Shown here: in pieces, positions 6,667 through 12,423 of the stretch
Layout of the letters: every line of letters begins with the position of its first letter
Numbering within the stretch: position 1 is the first letter of the stretch
Made by a program: the position numbers and the translations under genes
Origin: an uncultured Sulfitobacter sp.
GTDB taxonomy: Bacteria; Pseudomonadota; Alphaproteobacteria; Rhodobacterales; Rhodobacteraceae
Direction of reading: 5' to 3'
Assembly: GCA_937923365.1 (NCBI GenBank)
Contig: CALAIJ010000313.1
Location: 1-12,423, forward strand
Length of the DNA stretch: 12,423 bases
The notes under the pieces: generated by a model
Database searches by the model: none
The model's input: the letters and a program-made list of their open reading frames with translations, nothing else
What the model was told of the DNA's origin: nothing

Positions 6667-7499
6667 GCCAAGGGGACCATCCCCTTTTTGACCAACACCC
6701 TCTGAGCGGGGACATCCTGCTTTCCACCGGCCCGGCCCCTGTGCCTTATCACGTCTACGATGGGCATGGTTTGCTGGTTCTTGGCACCTGCGAGACTGCC
6801 GCACTGGACCGCTCCTTTGACGGCCAAGACGTGCATCCCGTCCTGACCCGCGCAGGCAAGGGCGTCTTGGTGGTCTTTATCTGTGACTTTCCGCGGGCCA
6901 GCCACGGCGCGCACAGCGAATTCCATATCACCGCCCTGTGTGCACCGACCAAAGGTGCACGTCTGTCCGATGATCCCGCAGCAGCCTTGGCCAGTCTCGC
7001 GACGCGCCCTGAATGGGGCGTCTTGAGCCTGCATCTTTGGAACGATGCAGCACCGGTCGTGGCTTACAACACCGAATATCTGGGCCTGTCCGCAAAGCTG
7101 ATGACAGGGAAGATCATCAAAGATGCAGACCGTGTGCATTTCGCCTTTGCGGACGCGGACGGGGCACCCTTGGCCTCTGGCGCAGTGGCGTTCAATGCGC
7201 GCTCTGACGCGGGGCTGATGATGCGGATCATGCGCCATCTGGGCCTGCGTGGACTATGGTCTGCGGCGCGTAACAAGACCTCTCAAGCAGCTGTTATCAA
7301 TCGGAAATCGGAGGTGATTGCGCACAACGGGCGTGCCACGACGCTGACCTGTCCGGACAAGATGGTCGTGACCGCTTTTGACCCCGCGCGGGACCAGTTC
7401 ACCCTCAGTGGCCCGCTTTCAGCACTGCAGTTTGCGCCCTTGATCGTCGAGCACCTCTGGCCCTTCCGCTTTGTCTATCTGCATCCGGACAAAGGCTAG
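6663..7499 (+). CDS. Protein of unknown function, possible acetoacetate decarboxylase-like fold
   Basis: This encodes 278 residues. Its ATG (6663-6665) overlaps the ftsY TGA as ATGA, which implies translational coupling. It is soluble, with no signal peptide or membrane segment. The order of blocks, namely an N-terminal beta-rich region (GKGVLVVFICDF, then GAHSEFHITALC), a central YNTEYLGLSAKLMTGKI and a C-terminal beta-rich half, loosely recalls acetoacetate decarboxylase-like proteins, whose core has a 'GRE..G.PKK' type segment. The resemblance is at fold level only and the catalytic lysine cannot be assigned. Genes of this kind sitting between ftsY and the EamA/ispZ pair fit the Rhodobacteraceae order as I remember it. 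The DNA context says operon, not function; I would not claim an enzyme activity. Confidence 0.7.
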   Translation: MSQGDHPLFDQHPLSGDILLSTGPAPVPYHVYDGHGLLVLGTCETAALDRSFDGQDVHPVLTRAGKGVLVVFICDFPRASHGAHSEFHITALCAPTKGARLSDDPAAALASLATRPEWGVLSLHLWNDAAPVVAYNTEYLGLSAKLMTGKIIKDADRVHFAFADADGAPLASGAVAFNARSDAGLMMRIMRHLGLRGLWSAARNKTSQAAVINRKSEVIAHNGRATTLTCPDKMVVTAFDPARDQFTLSGPLSALQFAPLIVEHLWPFRFVYLHPDKG

Positions 7500-7502
7500 C
7501 GC

Positions 7503-8405
7503 GTGACCGATTGGCTGCTCAGCATCGAAGGCACGCCTGCGGGGCACACGGCAGCGCTTTGGCTGGCGATTATGGCCGCGTTCCTGCATGCGGTCTTTGG
7601 CGCGCTCCAAAAAGGGCGGCATGATCCGTGGCTGACACGCGGCGCGATTGACGCAAGCTATGGGCTGATGGCAGCACCCTTTGCCTTGTTTGTTGTGCCC
7701 TGGCCCGAGCCCCATATGTGGCTGATCTTTGCCATCGCCTGGGCCATCCACATTGTCTACAAATGCCTGCAGGCTTGGGCCTACACCAAGGGCGCCTATA
7801 CGGTGGTCTACCCGGTGGTGCGCGGCACGGGGCCGCTTTTTGCGGTGATCGGTGCCTATCTGATCTTTGAAGAGACCTTTACCTGGGTCCAATGGCTGGG
7901 GGTGGCGGTGCTGCTGTCGGGAATTTTCGGGCTTGCGGGCTACAACATGATGCGGCTTCAGGCGCAGCGCGACACGCTGAACGCAGCACTGGGCATTGCG
8001 GTGCTGACGGGCCTGTTTGTTGCGCTTTATACGACCTTTGACGCCTACGGCATTCGTGCGACGGCCAATCCTTTTACCTTTCTGGCGTGGTTTTTCATGA
8101 TCGACGGGGCCGTGATGCCCTTCATTGCGGCGCGGCGCTGGTGGCGCATGGCGGATGCCCCCGCCCTTGGCCCTCTGATGGCGCGCGGTGTGATCGGTGG
8201 GCTGATCGCTTTCCTCAGCTTCGGGGCGATCATGCTGGCCACCCGTCTGGATAAAGTGGGGGAGGCCGCCGTGTTGCGCGAAACCTCCACCGTCTTTGCC
8301 GCTGTGATCGGCTGGATATTCCTCAAAGAAACAGTGGGCCCGCGCCGTGTGGCACTGATGGCATTGATTGCGCTGGGCGCTGTGATAGTTGAAGTGGGCG
8401 GATAA
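7503..8405 (+). CDS. EamA/DMT-family inner-membrane transporter
   Basis: This encodes 300 residues from a GTG start. AAAGG (7491-7495), seven bases upstream and inside the end of the previous gene, supports that start. The protein is hydrophobic throughout, consistent with about ten membrane helices in two EamA repeats. The first repeat ends with AYTVVYPVVRGTGPLFAVIGAYLIFEE and a following helix, the second with KVGEAAVLRETSTVFAAVIGW then FLKETVGPRRVALM; both show the family's 'P....l.a...l.E' ending. DMT exporters move small metabolites such as amino acids or nucleosides, but the substrate cannot be read from sequence. It lies 3 bp after the preceding stop and 16 bp before ispZ, so it belongs to the ftsY operon. 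Confidence 0.9.
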   Translation: MTDWLLSIEGTPAGHTAALWLAIMAAFLHAVFGALQKGRHDPWLTRGAIDASYGLMAAPFALFVVPWPEPHMWLIFAIAWAIHIVYKCLQAWAYTKGAYTVVYPVVRGTGPLFAVIGAYLIFEETFTWVQWLGVAVLLSGIFGLAGYNMMRLQAQRDTLNAALGIAVLTGLFVALYTTFDAYGIRATANPFTFLAWFFMIDGAVMPFIAARRWWRMADAPALGPLMARGVIGGLIAFLSFGAIMLATRLDKVGEAAVLRETSTVFAAVIGWIFLKETVGPRRVALMALIALGAVIVEVGG

Positions 8406-8421
8406 CCAAGGAGAGCCCGAC

Positions 8422-9027
8422 ATGGCCACCCCACGCGAAGTGAATCCATTCGTAAAGTCAGCACTGGAATACGGGCCGCTCATCCTGTTTTTCGTGGCTT
8501 ATCTGCGCCTGAAAGACCGCGTTTTCACCATTGGCGGGACCGAATACGAGGGCTTTATCGTGGTGACTGCGGCGTTCATCCCGTTGCTGATCGCCTCCAC
8601 CGGTGCGATTTGGGCGCTGACAGGCAAGCTGAACCGCATGCAGGTGGCCACTGTGGTTCTGGTGGTGATCTTTGGCGGGCTGTCCGTTTGGCTGAATGAC
8701 GACCGTTTCTTCAAGATGAAGCCGACGATGATCTATCTGCTCTTTGGTGGCCTGCTGGGCGTGGGTCTGCTGCGCGGGCAATCCTACCTCAAATACGTGA
8801 TGGAAGAGATGATGCCTTTGCAAGACGCAGGCTGGATGATTCTGACCCGCAGACTGATGATGTTCTTTTTCGGCCTTGCGGTCTTGAACGAACTGGTGTG
8901 GCGCACGTCCTCGACCGAGACGTGGGTCTACTTCAAGACTTTCGGGTTAACCCTTGCGATCTTTGGGTTTTTCATCTTTCAGGGCAAGCTGTTCCAGACC
9001 TACGGCACAGAAAAAGAGGACAGCTGA
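8422..9027 (+). CDS. ispZ: Inner-membrane septation protein IspZ/YciB
   Basis: This encodes 201 residues from ATG 8422, chosen because AAGGAG (8408-8413) lies eight bases upstream; the frame extends back to 8389 without such support. It is a polytopic protein with about five or six hydrophobic segments and the family blocks ALEYGPLILFFVAY, FGGLSVWLNDDRFFKMKPTMIYLLF and LNELVWRTSSTETWVYFKTFG. IspZ (intracellular septation protein A, YciB in E. coli) is linked to cell division and envelope integrity; its biochemical role is not settled. It is the last gene of the ftsY operon and ends 12 bp from the convergent gst stop. Confidence 0.94.
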   Translation: MATPREVNPFVKSALEYGPLILFFVAYLRLKDRVFTIGGTEYEGFIVVTAAFIPLLIASTGAIWALTGKLNRMQVATVVLVVIFGGLSVWLNDDRFFKMKPTMIYLLFGGLLGVGLLRGQSYLKYVMEEMMPLQDAGWMILTRRLMMFFFGLAVLNELVWRTSSTETWVYFKTFGLTLAIFGFFIFQGKLFQTYGTEKEDS

Positions 9028-9039
9028 GGGCGCTGGCGC

Positions 9040-9720
9040 TCAGGTCTTGAACAAGGTCTTGTGCGCCGCGTTGTCTTTGGAAAAGTCCGCGCGCTTTTCC
9101 GCAAAGAGCGCGCGCCCGCGCTGGACACCGGGTCTGGCGGACATCTCCTCCAGCCAGCGCGCCATGTGAGGTTTGTCGTCCAGCGATTGTTCCTGCCCCT
9201 CCCAAAGCGACGCCCAGCCCCAGATAGCAAAATCGGCAATCGACACGAAATCGCCTGCCACGAATTTCCCCTTGGCCAGTTGCCGGTCCAGCACACCGTA
9301 TAGGCGCGCGGTCTCTGTGCGGTAGCGGTCTTTGGCGTAAGGCAAATCTTCCTTGGCGTATTTCAGGAAATGATGTGCCTGTCCGGCCATGGGCCCAAGC
9401 CCGCCCATCTGCCACATCAGCCACTGATCAACGGCAATTCTGTCCTGCTCCGTCTCGCCGTAAAAGTGACCCGTCTTGCGTGCAAGGTATTGCAGGATCG
9501 CGCCGCTTTCAAAGATCGACACAGGCGCGCTATCCGGCCCGTCGGGGTCGACAATCGCAGGCATCCTGTTGTTGGGGGCAATAGCCAGAAAATCGGGTTT
9601 GAACTGATCACCCGCCCCGATGTTGATCAGATGGGTGTCATAGGCCAGCCCCATTTCTTCAAGCGCTATGGATACTTTCCACCCGTTGGGGGTGGGCCAA
9701 TAGTACAGATCAATGGGCAT
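9040..9720 (-). CDS. Glutathione S-transferase, nu class (YfcG/YghU-like)
   Basis: This encodes 226 residues. The N-terminal thioredoxin-fold domain begins MPIDLYYWPTPNGWKVSIAL; Thr10 and Asn12 match the TPNG motif that contacts glutathione in E. coli YfcG and YghU. It continues with the FLAIAPNNRMPAIVD and ESGAILQYLARKTG blocks. The C-terminal domain is all-helical, with VSIADFAIWGW as the N-capping region. Nu-class enzymes act mainly as glutathione-dependent disulfide reductases and peroxidases in the cytoplasm. The ATG at 9720 is set by AAAGGAG six bases upstream (9727-9733); the frame stays open to 9786 but the added residues do not match the family. It is divergent from metZ and convergent with ispZ. 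The family call is firm, the physiological substrate unknown. Confidence 0.92.
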   Translation of the reverse strand: MPIDLYYWPTPNGWKVSIALEEMGLAYDTHLINIGAGDQFKPDFLAIAPNNRMPAIVDPDGPDSAPVSIFESGAILQYLARKTGHFYGETEQDRIAVDQWLMWQMGGLGPMAGQAHHFLKYAKEDLPYAKDRYRTETARLYGVLDRQLAKGKFVAGDFVSIADFAIWGWASLWEGQEQSLDDKPHMARWLEEMSARPGVQRGRALFAEKRADFSKDNAAHKTLFKT

Positions 9721-9739
9721 GGGAGTCTCCTTTGGCCCC

Positions 9740-9767
9740 ATCATGCGGGTTTCAGCGCGATTGCCAA
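9740..9767 (-). promoter_or_regulatory. Candidate promoter of the gst gene
   Basis: Minus-strand TTGGCA (9767-9762), a 16-bp spacer, then CATGAT (9745-9740). It lies back to back with the metZ promoter, the two -35 boxes being 9 bp apart. The predicted start near 9733 leaves only a short leader with the Shine-Dalgarno at its end, so the call is tentative. Confidence 0.3.
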
Positions 9768-9776
9768 GCCACCCCA

Positions 9777-9805
9777 TTGACGCCATGCGCGCGCAGGCGT
9801 AACCA
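9777..9805 (+). promoter_or_regulatory. Sigma70-type promoter of metZ
   Basis: TTGACG (9777-9782) and TAACCA (9800-9805) are separated by exactly 17 bp. TTGAC is the typical alphaproteobacterial -35. The predicted start, about 9812, coincides with the first paired base of the SAM-II riboswitch, which independently supports the promoter. Confidence 0.6.
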
Positions 9806-9810
9806 ATTCC

Positions 9811-9863
9811 CCGTGGTGATTTGTTACCGGATTGCGGGCCACGTTAAACAAGCTGCTAAAAGG
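9811..9863 (+). ncRNA. SAM-II riboswitch upstream of metZ
   Basis: The sequence matches the SAM-II (metA-type) aptamer in order and spacing. P1 is CGTGG (9812-9816) pairing with CCACG (9839-9843), with a possible T9817-G9838 wobble. The conserved GATTT follows P1 in the loop (9818-9822), then ACCGGATTGC (9826-9835). GTTAAACAA follows P1, then the conserved GCTAAAAGG (9855-9863). GCGG (9834-9837) can pair with CTGC (9853-9856) as pseudoknot P2, allowing one G-U pair. SAM-II aptamers bind S-adenosylmethionine and repress methionine synthesis genes in alphaproteobacteria. Here the element sits at the predicted 5' end of the metZ transcript and is followed by a terminator, so control is probably at transcription. 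The match was made from memory of the consensus. Confidence 0.88.
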
Positions 9864-9874
9864 TCAGGAGGAAA

Positions 9875-9911
9875 CCCCGTTTCGCTTGACCGCGTTTCGG
9901 GGATTTTTTTT
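9875..9911 (+). terminator. Intrinsic terminator/attenuator in the metZ leader
   Basis: CCCCG (9875-9879) pairs with CGGGG (9898-9902). CGC (9883-9885) and GCG (9892-9894) extend the stem across a T-T internal loop. Eight T residues follow at 9904-9911. Its place between the SAM-II aptamer and the metZ start makes it the likely expression platform: SAM binding should favour termination before metZ. Confidence 0.78.
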
Positions 9912-9950
9912 GGCCCGGCCTGCAAGGGCGCGGGAGGGAAGGACAGACAC

Positions 9951-11129
9951 ATGAGCAACGATTGGCAAGATCGCACCCGCGCCGTGCACGCAGGCACCCG
10001 CCGTTCACAATATGGCGAAGTCAGCGAGGCGATCCACCTCACCCAAGGGTTCGTCTACGACAGCGCAGAACACGCCGAGGCGCGCTTTATCGAAAGCGGG
10101 CCGGACGAGTTCATCTATGCCCGCTACGGCAACCCCACGGTCGCCATGTTCGAAGACCGCATCGCGTCGTTGGAGGGGGCAGAGGCGGCTTTCGCGACAG
10201 CTTCCGGCATGGCCGCCGTGTCAGGCGCACTGACCTCGATGCTCAAGGCGGGCGACCATGTTGTGTCTGCACGCGCGCTCTTTGGCTCTTGCCTCTACGT
10301 GTTGGAGGACATCCTGACCCGTTTCGGTGTCGAAGTCACCTTTGTGGATGGCACCGACTTGGCGGCATGGAAGGCGGCCATTCGCGACGATACCACCGCT
10401 GTATTTTTTGAATCCGTGGCCAATCCTACCTTGGAAGTCATTGATATCAAAGCGGTCTGCGATCTGGCCCATGCCAAAGGGGCGACCGTGATCATCGACA
10501 ATGTCTTTGCCACCCCCGTCTTTAGCCGCGCGTTTGAACAGGGCGCTGACGTGGTGGTCTATTCGGCCACCAAACACATCGACGGGCAGGGCCGCGCTTT
10601 GGGGGGCGTCATTCTTGGCAGCGAGGACTTTATCCGTAAAACGGTGGAGCCCTATATGAAGCACACAGGCGGCTCAATGTCGCCCTTCACCGCATGGGTG
10701 ATGCTCAAAGGGCTCGAGACGATGAGCCTGCGCGTGAACGCACAAGCCGCCTCCGCCCTTGCCTTGGCGCAAGCTGTGGAAGGGCACGAAAGCCTCGCAC
10801 GCACGATCTATCCGGGGCTCACCTCGCACCCCCAGCATGCGCTGACAGAACGCCAGATGGGGCAGGGCGGTACGGTCCTCTCGCTTGATCTGGCGGGGGG
10901 CAAACCTGCTGCATTTGCCTTTTTGAACGCGATCCAAGTAGGGCTGATCTCGAACAATCTGGGGGATGCGAAAACAATCCTTACGCATCCTGCGACCACG
11001 ACCCACCAACGGCTAAGTGCGCAGCAACGCGTGGACCTTGGTATCACGGATGGATTGGTACGCATCTCCGTTGGGCTTGAGGACATATCCGACCTCAAAG
11101 CAGACATTCTGCAGGCATTGGGCGGCTGA
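9951..11129 (+). CDS. metZ: O-succinylhomoserine sulfhydrylase
   Basis: This encodes 392 residues, the usual length of the family. It is a PLP enzyme of the Cys/Met metabolism family that converts O-succinylhomoserine and sulfide to homocysteine, the direct-sulfhydrylation route to methionine. Visible blocks are EFIYARYGNPTV (53-64), the PLP-phosphate region TASGMAAVSGALTS (83-96), ESVANPTLEVIDI (154-166), IIDNVFATP (181-189) and the PLP lysine K208 in SATKHIDGQGR, the form typical of MetZ. The ATG at 9951 has AAGGA (9939-9943) seven bases upstream. The frame is open back to 9732, but that stretch is the riboswitch leader, not protein. A related O-acetylhomoserine or cystathionine enzyme is possible but less likely. 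Expression should fall when SAM is plentiful. Confidence 0.93.
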   Translation: MSNDWQDRTRAVHAGTRRSQYGEVSEAIHLTQGFVYDSAEHAEARFIESGPDEFIYARYGNPTVAMFEDRIASLEGAEAAFATASGMAAVSGALTSMLKAGDHVVSARALFGSCLYVLEDILTRFGVEVTFVDGTDLAAWKAAIRDDTTAVFFESVANPTLEVIDIKAVCDLAHAKGATVIIDNVFATPVFSRAFEQGADVVVYSATKHIDGQGRALGGVILGSEDFIRKTVEPYMKHTGGSMSPFTAWVMLKGLETMSLRVNAQAASALALAQAVEGHESLARTIYPGLTSHPQHALTERQMGQGGTVLSLDLAGGKPAAFAFLNAIQVGLISNNLGDAKTILTHPATTTHQRLSAQQRVDLGITDGLVRISVGLEDISDLKADILQALGG

Positions 11130-11149
11130 TCTCCCCTTTTTCTGGCCAT

Positions 11150-11208
11150 AACTCTTCCCAGAGAGTTTGAGAGACAGCGTCTCTCATGAGATCGGCCCGG
11201 CCGATCTC
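11150..11208 (+). repeat. Three adjacent perfect inverted repeats between metZ and folE2
   Basis: Hairpin 1: AACTCT (11150-11155) and AGAGTT (11162-11167), 6-base loop. Hairpin 2: GAGAGAC (11169-11175) and GTCTCTC (11179-11185), loop AGC. Hairpin 3: GAGATCGGCC (11188-11197) and its complement GGCCGATCTC (11199-11208) around one C, most likely folding with a 9-bp stem and CCG loop. They are one to two bases apart. TCTCATGAGA (11182-11191) is itself a palindrome joining arms of hairpins 2 and 3, and GAGAG recurs at 11161 and 11169, so alternative folds are possible. The role is unknown; metZ termination or folE2 control are the simplest options. Confidence 0.7.
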
Positions 11209-11213
11209 CTTTG
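11188..11213 (+). terminator. Possible metZ terminator (strongest of the three hairpins)
   Basis: The 9-10 bp GC-rich stem at 11188-11208 is followed only by CTTTG, so the T-run is very short. Alphaproteobacterial terminators are often T-poor, which keeps this plausible. A TTGACC that could serve as a folE2 -35 box starts right after it (11211-11216), with no good -10 at normal spacing. Confidence 0.35.
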
Positions 11214-11295
11214 ACCTCAAGGCAATTGGCCGCAGTGGATATTTCTGGCCGGACGCCCTACATTAATCCCAACACGCAAAAGGGGACCCCCCAGA

Positions 11296-12387
11296 ATGAA
11301 CGTCATCGCACCGCTGAACGAGACGCCGGATGAACAGACAGCCCTTGCCGCACTTGCCACACTCAAGGCATGGGCGAAGACGGCAAAGGCGGATGAGCTT
11401 GACGCGCTGGATCCCGCGTTGCGCGCTGTACTGGGCGGTGGCGCGTACCCCGCGTTCGACCGCACCTATCCGACGGATTTTCCAGCGGGCGCGAACTACA
11501 AAGCGACCTTGCCGGATTTGCAAAACGGCCCGTCCAGCCTGATCCGCGGCTCAAAACGTGCGATCCAGCATGTGGGCATCTCGAACTTTCGCGCGCCTAT
11601 TCGGTATCACACCCGTGACGGGGATGACGTGACGCTTGAAACCTCGATTACCGGTTCGGTCAGTCTGGATGCGGACAAGAAGGGCATCAACATGTCCCGC
11701 ATCATGCGCAGTTTTTACAAGCACGCCGAAGCAACCTTCAGCTTTGAAGTGATCGAAGCGGCACTGGACGACTACAAGGCCGATCTGGAAAGTCTGGATG
11801 CCCGCATCCAGATGCGCTTTTCCTTCCCGATGAAGATCGAGAGCCTGCGGTCGGGCCTGTCGGGCTATCAGTATTACGACATCGCGCTGGAGCTTGTGGA
11901 ACGCGGTGGACTGCGCCAGAAAATCATCCATCTGGACTACGTCTACTCCAGCACCTGCCCCTGTTCGCTGGAACTCTCCGAGCACGCCCGCGAGACCCGC
12001 AACCAGTTGGCAACACCGCACAGCCAGCGATCCGTTGCGCGTATCTCGGTGCTGGTGGATTGCGACCAGAACTGCCTGTGGTTCGAAGACCTGATCGACG
12101 CCTGCCGTGTGGCCGTACCCACCGAGACGCAAGTCATGGTCAAACGCGAGGACGAGCAGGCCTTTGCCGAACTCAACGCCGCCAACCCGATCTTTGTCGA
12201 AGACGCCGCACGCCTGTTTGCCGAACAACTGGAGGGCGACGCCCGCGTATCGGATTTCCGGATTATCGCGTCACATCAGGAAAGCCTGCACAGTCACGAT
12301 GCCATTTCGATTTTGACCGAAGGGCCCACGTTCGAGATGCAAAGCATTGATCCCAAACTGTTTAACACATTGTTCCACGTGGGCTAA
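11296..12387 (+). CDS. folE2: GTP cyclohydrolase FolE2 (type IB)
   Basis: This encodes 363 residues. FolE2 converts GTP to 7,8-dihydroneopterin triphosphate, the first step of tetrahydrofolate synthesis, as a metal-flexible alternative to zinc-dependent FolE. Key blocks are HVGISNFRAPI (92-102), the metal-site STCPCS (219-224, C221/C223), the RSVARISV block (245-252) and the C-terminal SHQESLHSHDA (326-336), with histidines and a glutamate expected in the active site. It is longer than the shortest family members (about 260 residues) because of an N-terminal extension of roughly 70 residues before YKATLPDLQ, which I recall as common in alphaproteobacteria. The ATG follows AGGGGA (11281-11286) at nine bases. 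folE2 is under the zinc repressor Zur in some bacteria, but I see no Zur-like palindrome here. The 36 bases after the stop hold nothing recognisable. Confidence 0.95.
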   Translation: MNVIAPLNETPDEQTALAALATLKAWAKTAKADELDALDPALRAVLGGGAYPAFDRTYPTDFPAGANYKATLPDLQNGPSSLIRGSKRAIQHVGISNFRAPIRYHTRDGDDVTLETSITGSVSLDADKKGINMSRIMRSFYKHAEATFSFEVIEAALDDYKADLESLDARIQMRFSFPMKIESLRSGLSGYQYYDIALELVERGGLRQKIIHLDYVYSSTCPCSLELSEHARETRNQLATPHSQRSVARISVLVDCDQNCLWFEDLIDACRVAVPTETQVMVKREDEQAFAELNAANPIFVEDAARLFAEQLEGDARVSDFRIIASHQESLHSHDAISILTEGPTFEMQSIDPKLFNTLFHVG

Positions 12388-12423
12388 GCGGGGGCTGCCT
12401 GCGCCAAGCTTGAAATTATCGCG

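Noticed and set aside
5338..6804. 488-codon open frame on the minus strand
   Set aside because: It is antisense to ftsY and the next gene. The Ala/Glu codon use of the A domain keeps several frames free of stops. No start signal or domain supports it.
9024..9042. Imperfect hairpin between the convergent ispZ and gst stops
   Set aside because: TGAG/CTCA and GCG/CGC arms are separated by a two-base bulge and no T-run follows on either strand; too weak to call a terminator.
9732..9950. Extension of the metZ frame upstream to 9732
   Set aside because: The extension would translate the promoter, riboswitch and terminator. The family-length protein begins at the ATG at 9951, which has a proper ribosome binding site.
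9886..9954. Possible 22-residue leader peptide from TTG 9886, ending in the TGA that overlaps the metZ ATG
   Set aside because: The strong AGGAGG at 9866-9871 is 14 bases away, too far for normal initiation, the peptide would be read through the terminator, and the SAM-II aptamer already explains control.
11209..11295. Zur operator or folate (THF-II) riboswitch ahead of folE2
   Set aside because: Zur control of folE2 and folate riboswitches near folE genes are known elsewhere, but I see no AT-rich Zur palindrome and cannot align the leader to a folate aptamer with confidence.
1..12423. Mobile element, phage, CRISPR or defence system
   Set aside because: All genes are assignable to core metabolism or envelope functions or have ordinary composition; no transposase, integrase, direct-repeat array or terminal inverted repeats bounding a gene were seen.

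Overview
The window reads as a chromosomal segment of an alphaproteobacterium of the Rhodobacteraceae, most likely the marine Roseobacter group. This rests on high-GC coding throughout, the ftsY / EamA transporter / ispZ cluster, a SAM-II riboswitch ahead of metZ, an AlkB-like membrane hydroxylase and a fused NuoE-NuoF flavoprotein. The genus cannot be fixed from sequence reading alone. No rRNA, tRNA, CRISPR, transposase, integrase or phage gene is visible. Genes are densely packed and no gene-free stretch exceeds about 170 bp.

Layout. (1) 1-477: 3' end of xseA (exonuclease VII large subunit), convergent with and overlapping by 4 bp a small periplasmic four-cysteine protein (474-872, minus), which lies downstream of an AlkB-like non-haem di-iron membrane hydroxylase (915-1922, minus). 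(2) 2091-3791, plus: a fused NuoE+NuoF flavoprotein resembling the beta subunit of NAD-dependent formate dehydrogenase, with no catalytic subunit beside it. (3) 3881-4762, minus: an exported lytic transglycosylase with a probable SPOR-like C-terminus. (4) 4870-9027, plus: a four-gene operon of ftsY (TTG start, very long Ala/Glu/Arg-rich N-domain), a protein weakly resembling acetoacetate decarboxylases and translationally coupled to ftsY, an EamA/DMT transporter, and ispZ/yciB. (5) 9040-9720, minus: a nu-class (YfcG/YghU-like) glutathione transferase. (6) 9951-11129, plus: metZ, preceded by a sigma70-type promoter, a SAM-II riboswitch and an intrinsic terminator. (7) 11296-12387, plus: folE2, separated from metZ by three adjacent inverted repeats.

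How the genes work together. ftsY and ispZ both serve the inner membrane and envelope (SRP targeting, septation), and the transglycosylase remodels peptidoglycan, so 3.9-9.0 kb is an envelope-biogenesis neighbourhood. metZ makes homocysteine for methionine and SAM, which the SAM-II element senses. folE2 starts folate synthesis, and folate carries the methyl group used to make methionine, so the last two genes are metabolically linked although each appears to have its own control region.

Most of the window is ordinary core genome. I found no convincing evidence of a new multi-gene system. The parts most worth checking are the metZ leader (SAM-II plus terminator, with a proposed antiterminator pairing), the triple inverted repeat before folE2, the orphan NuoEF fusion and the divergent second histidine box of the AlkB-like protein.
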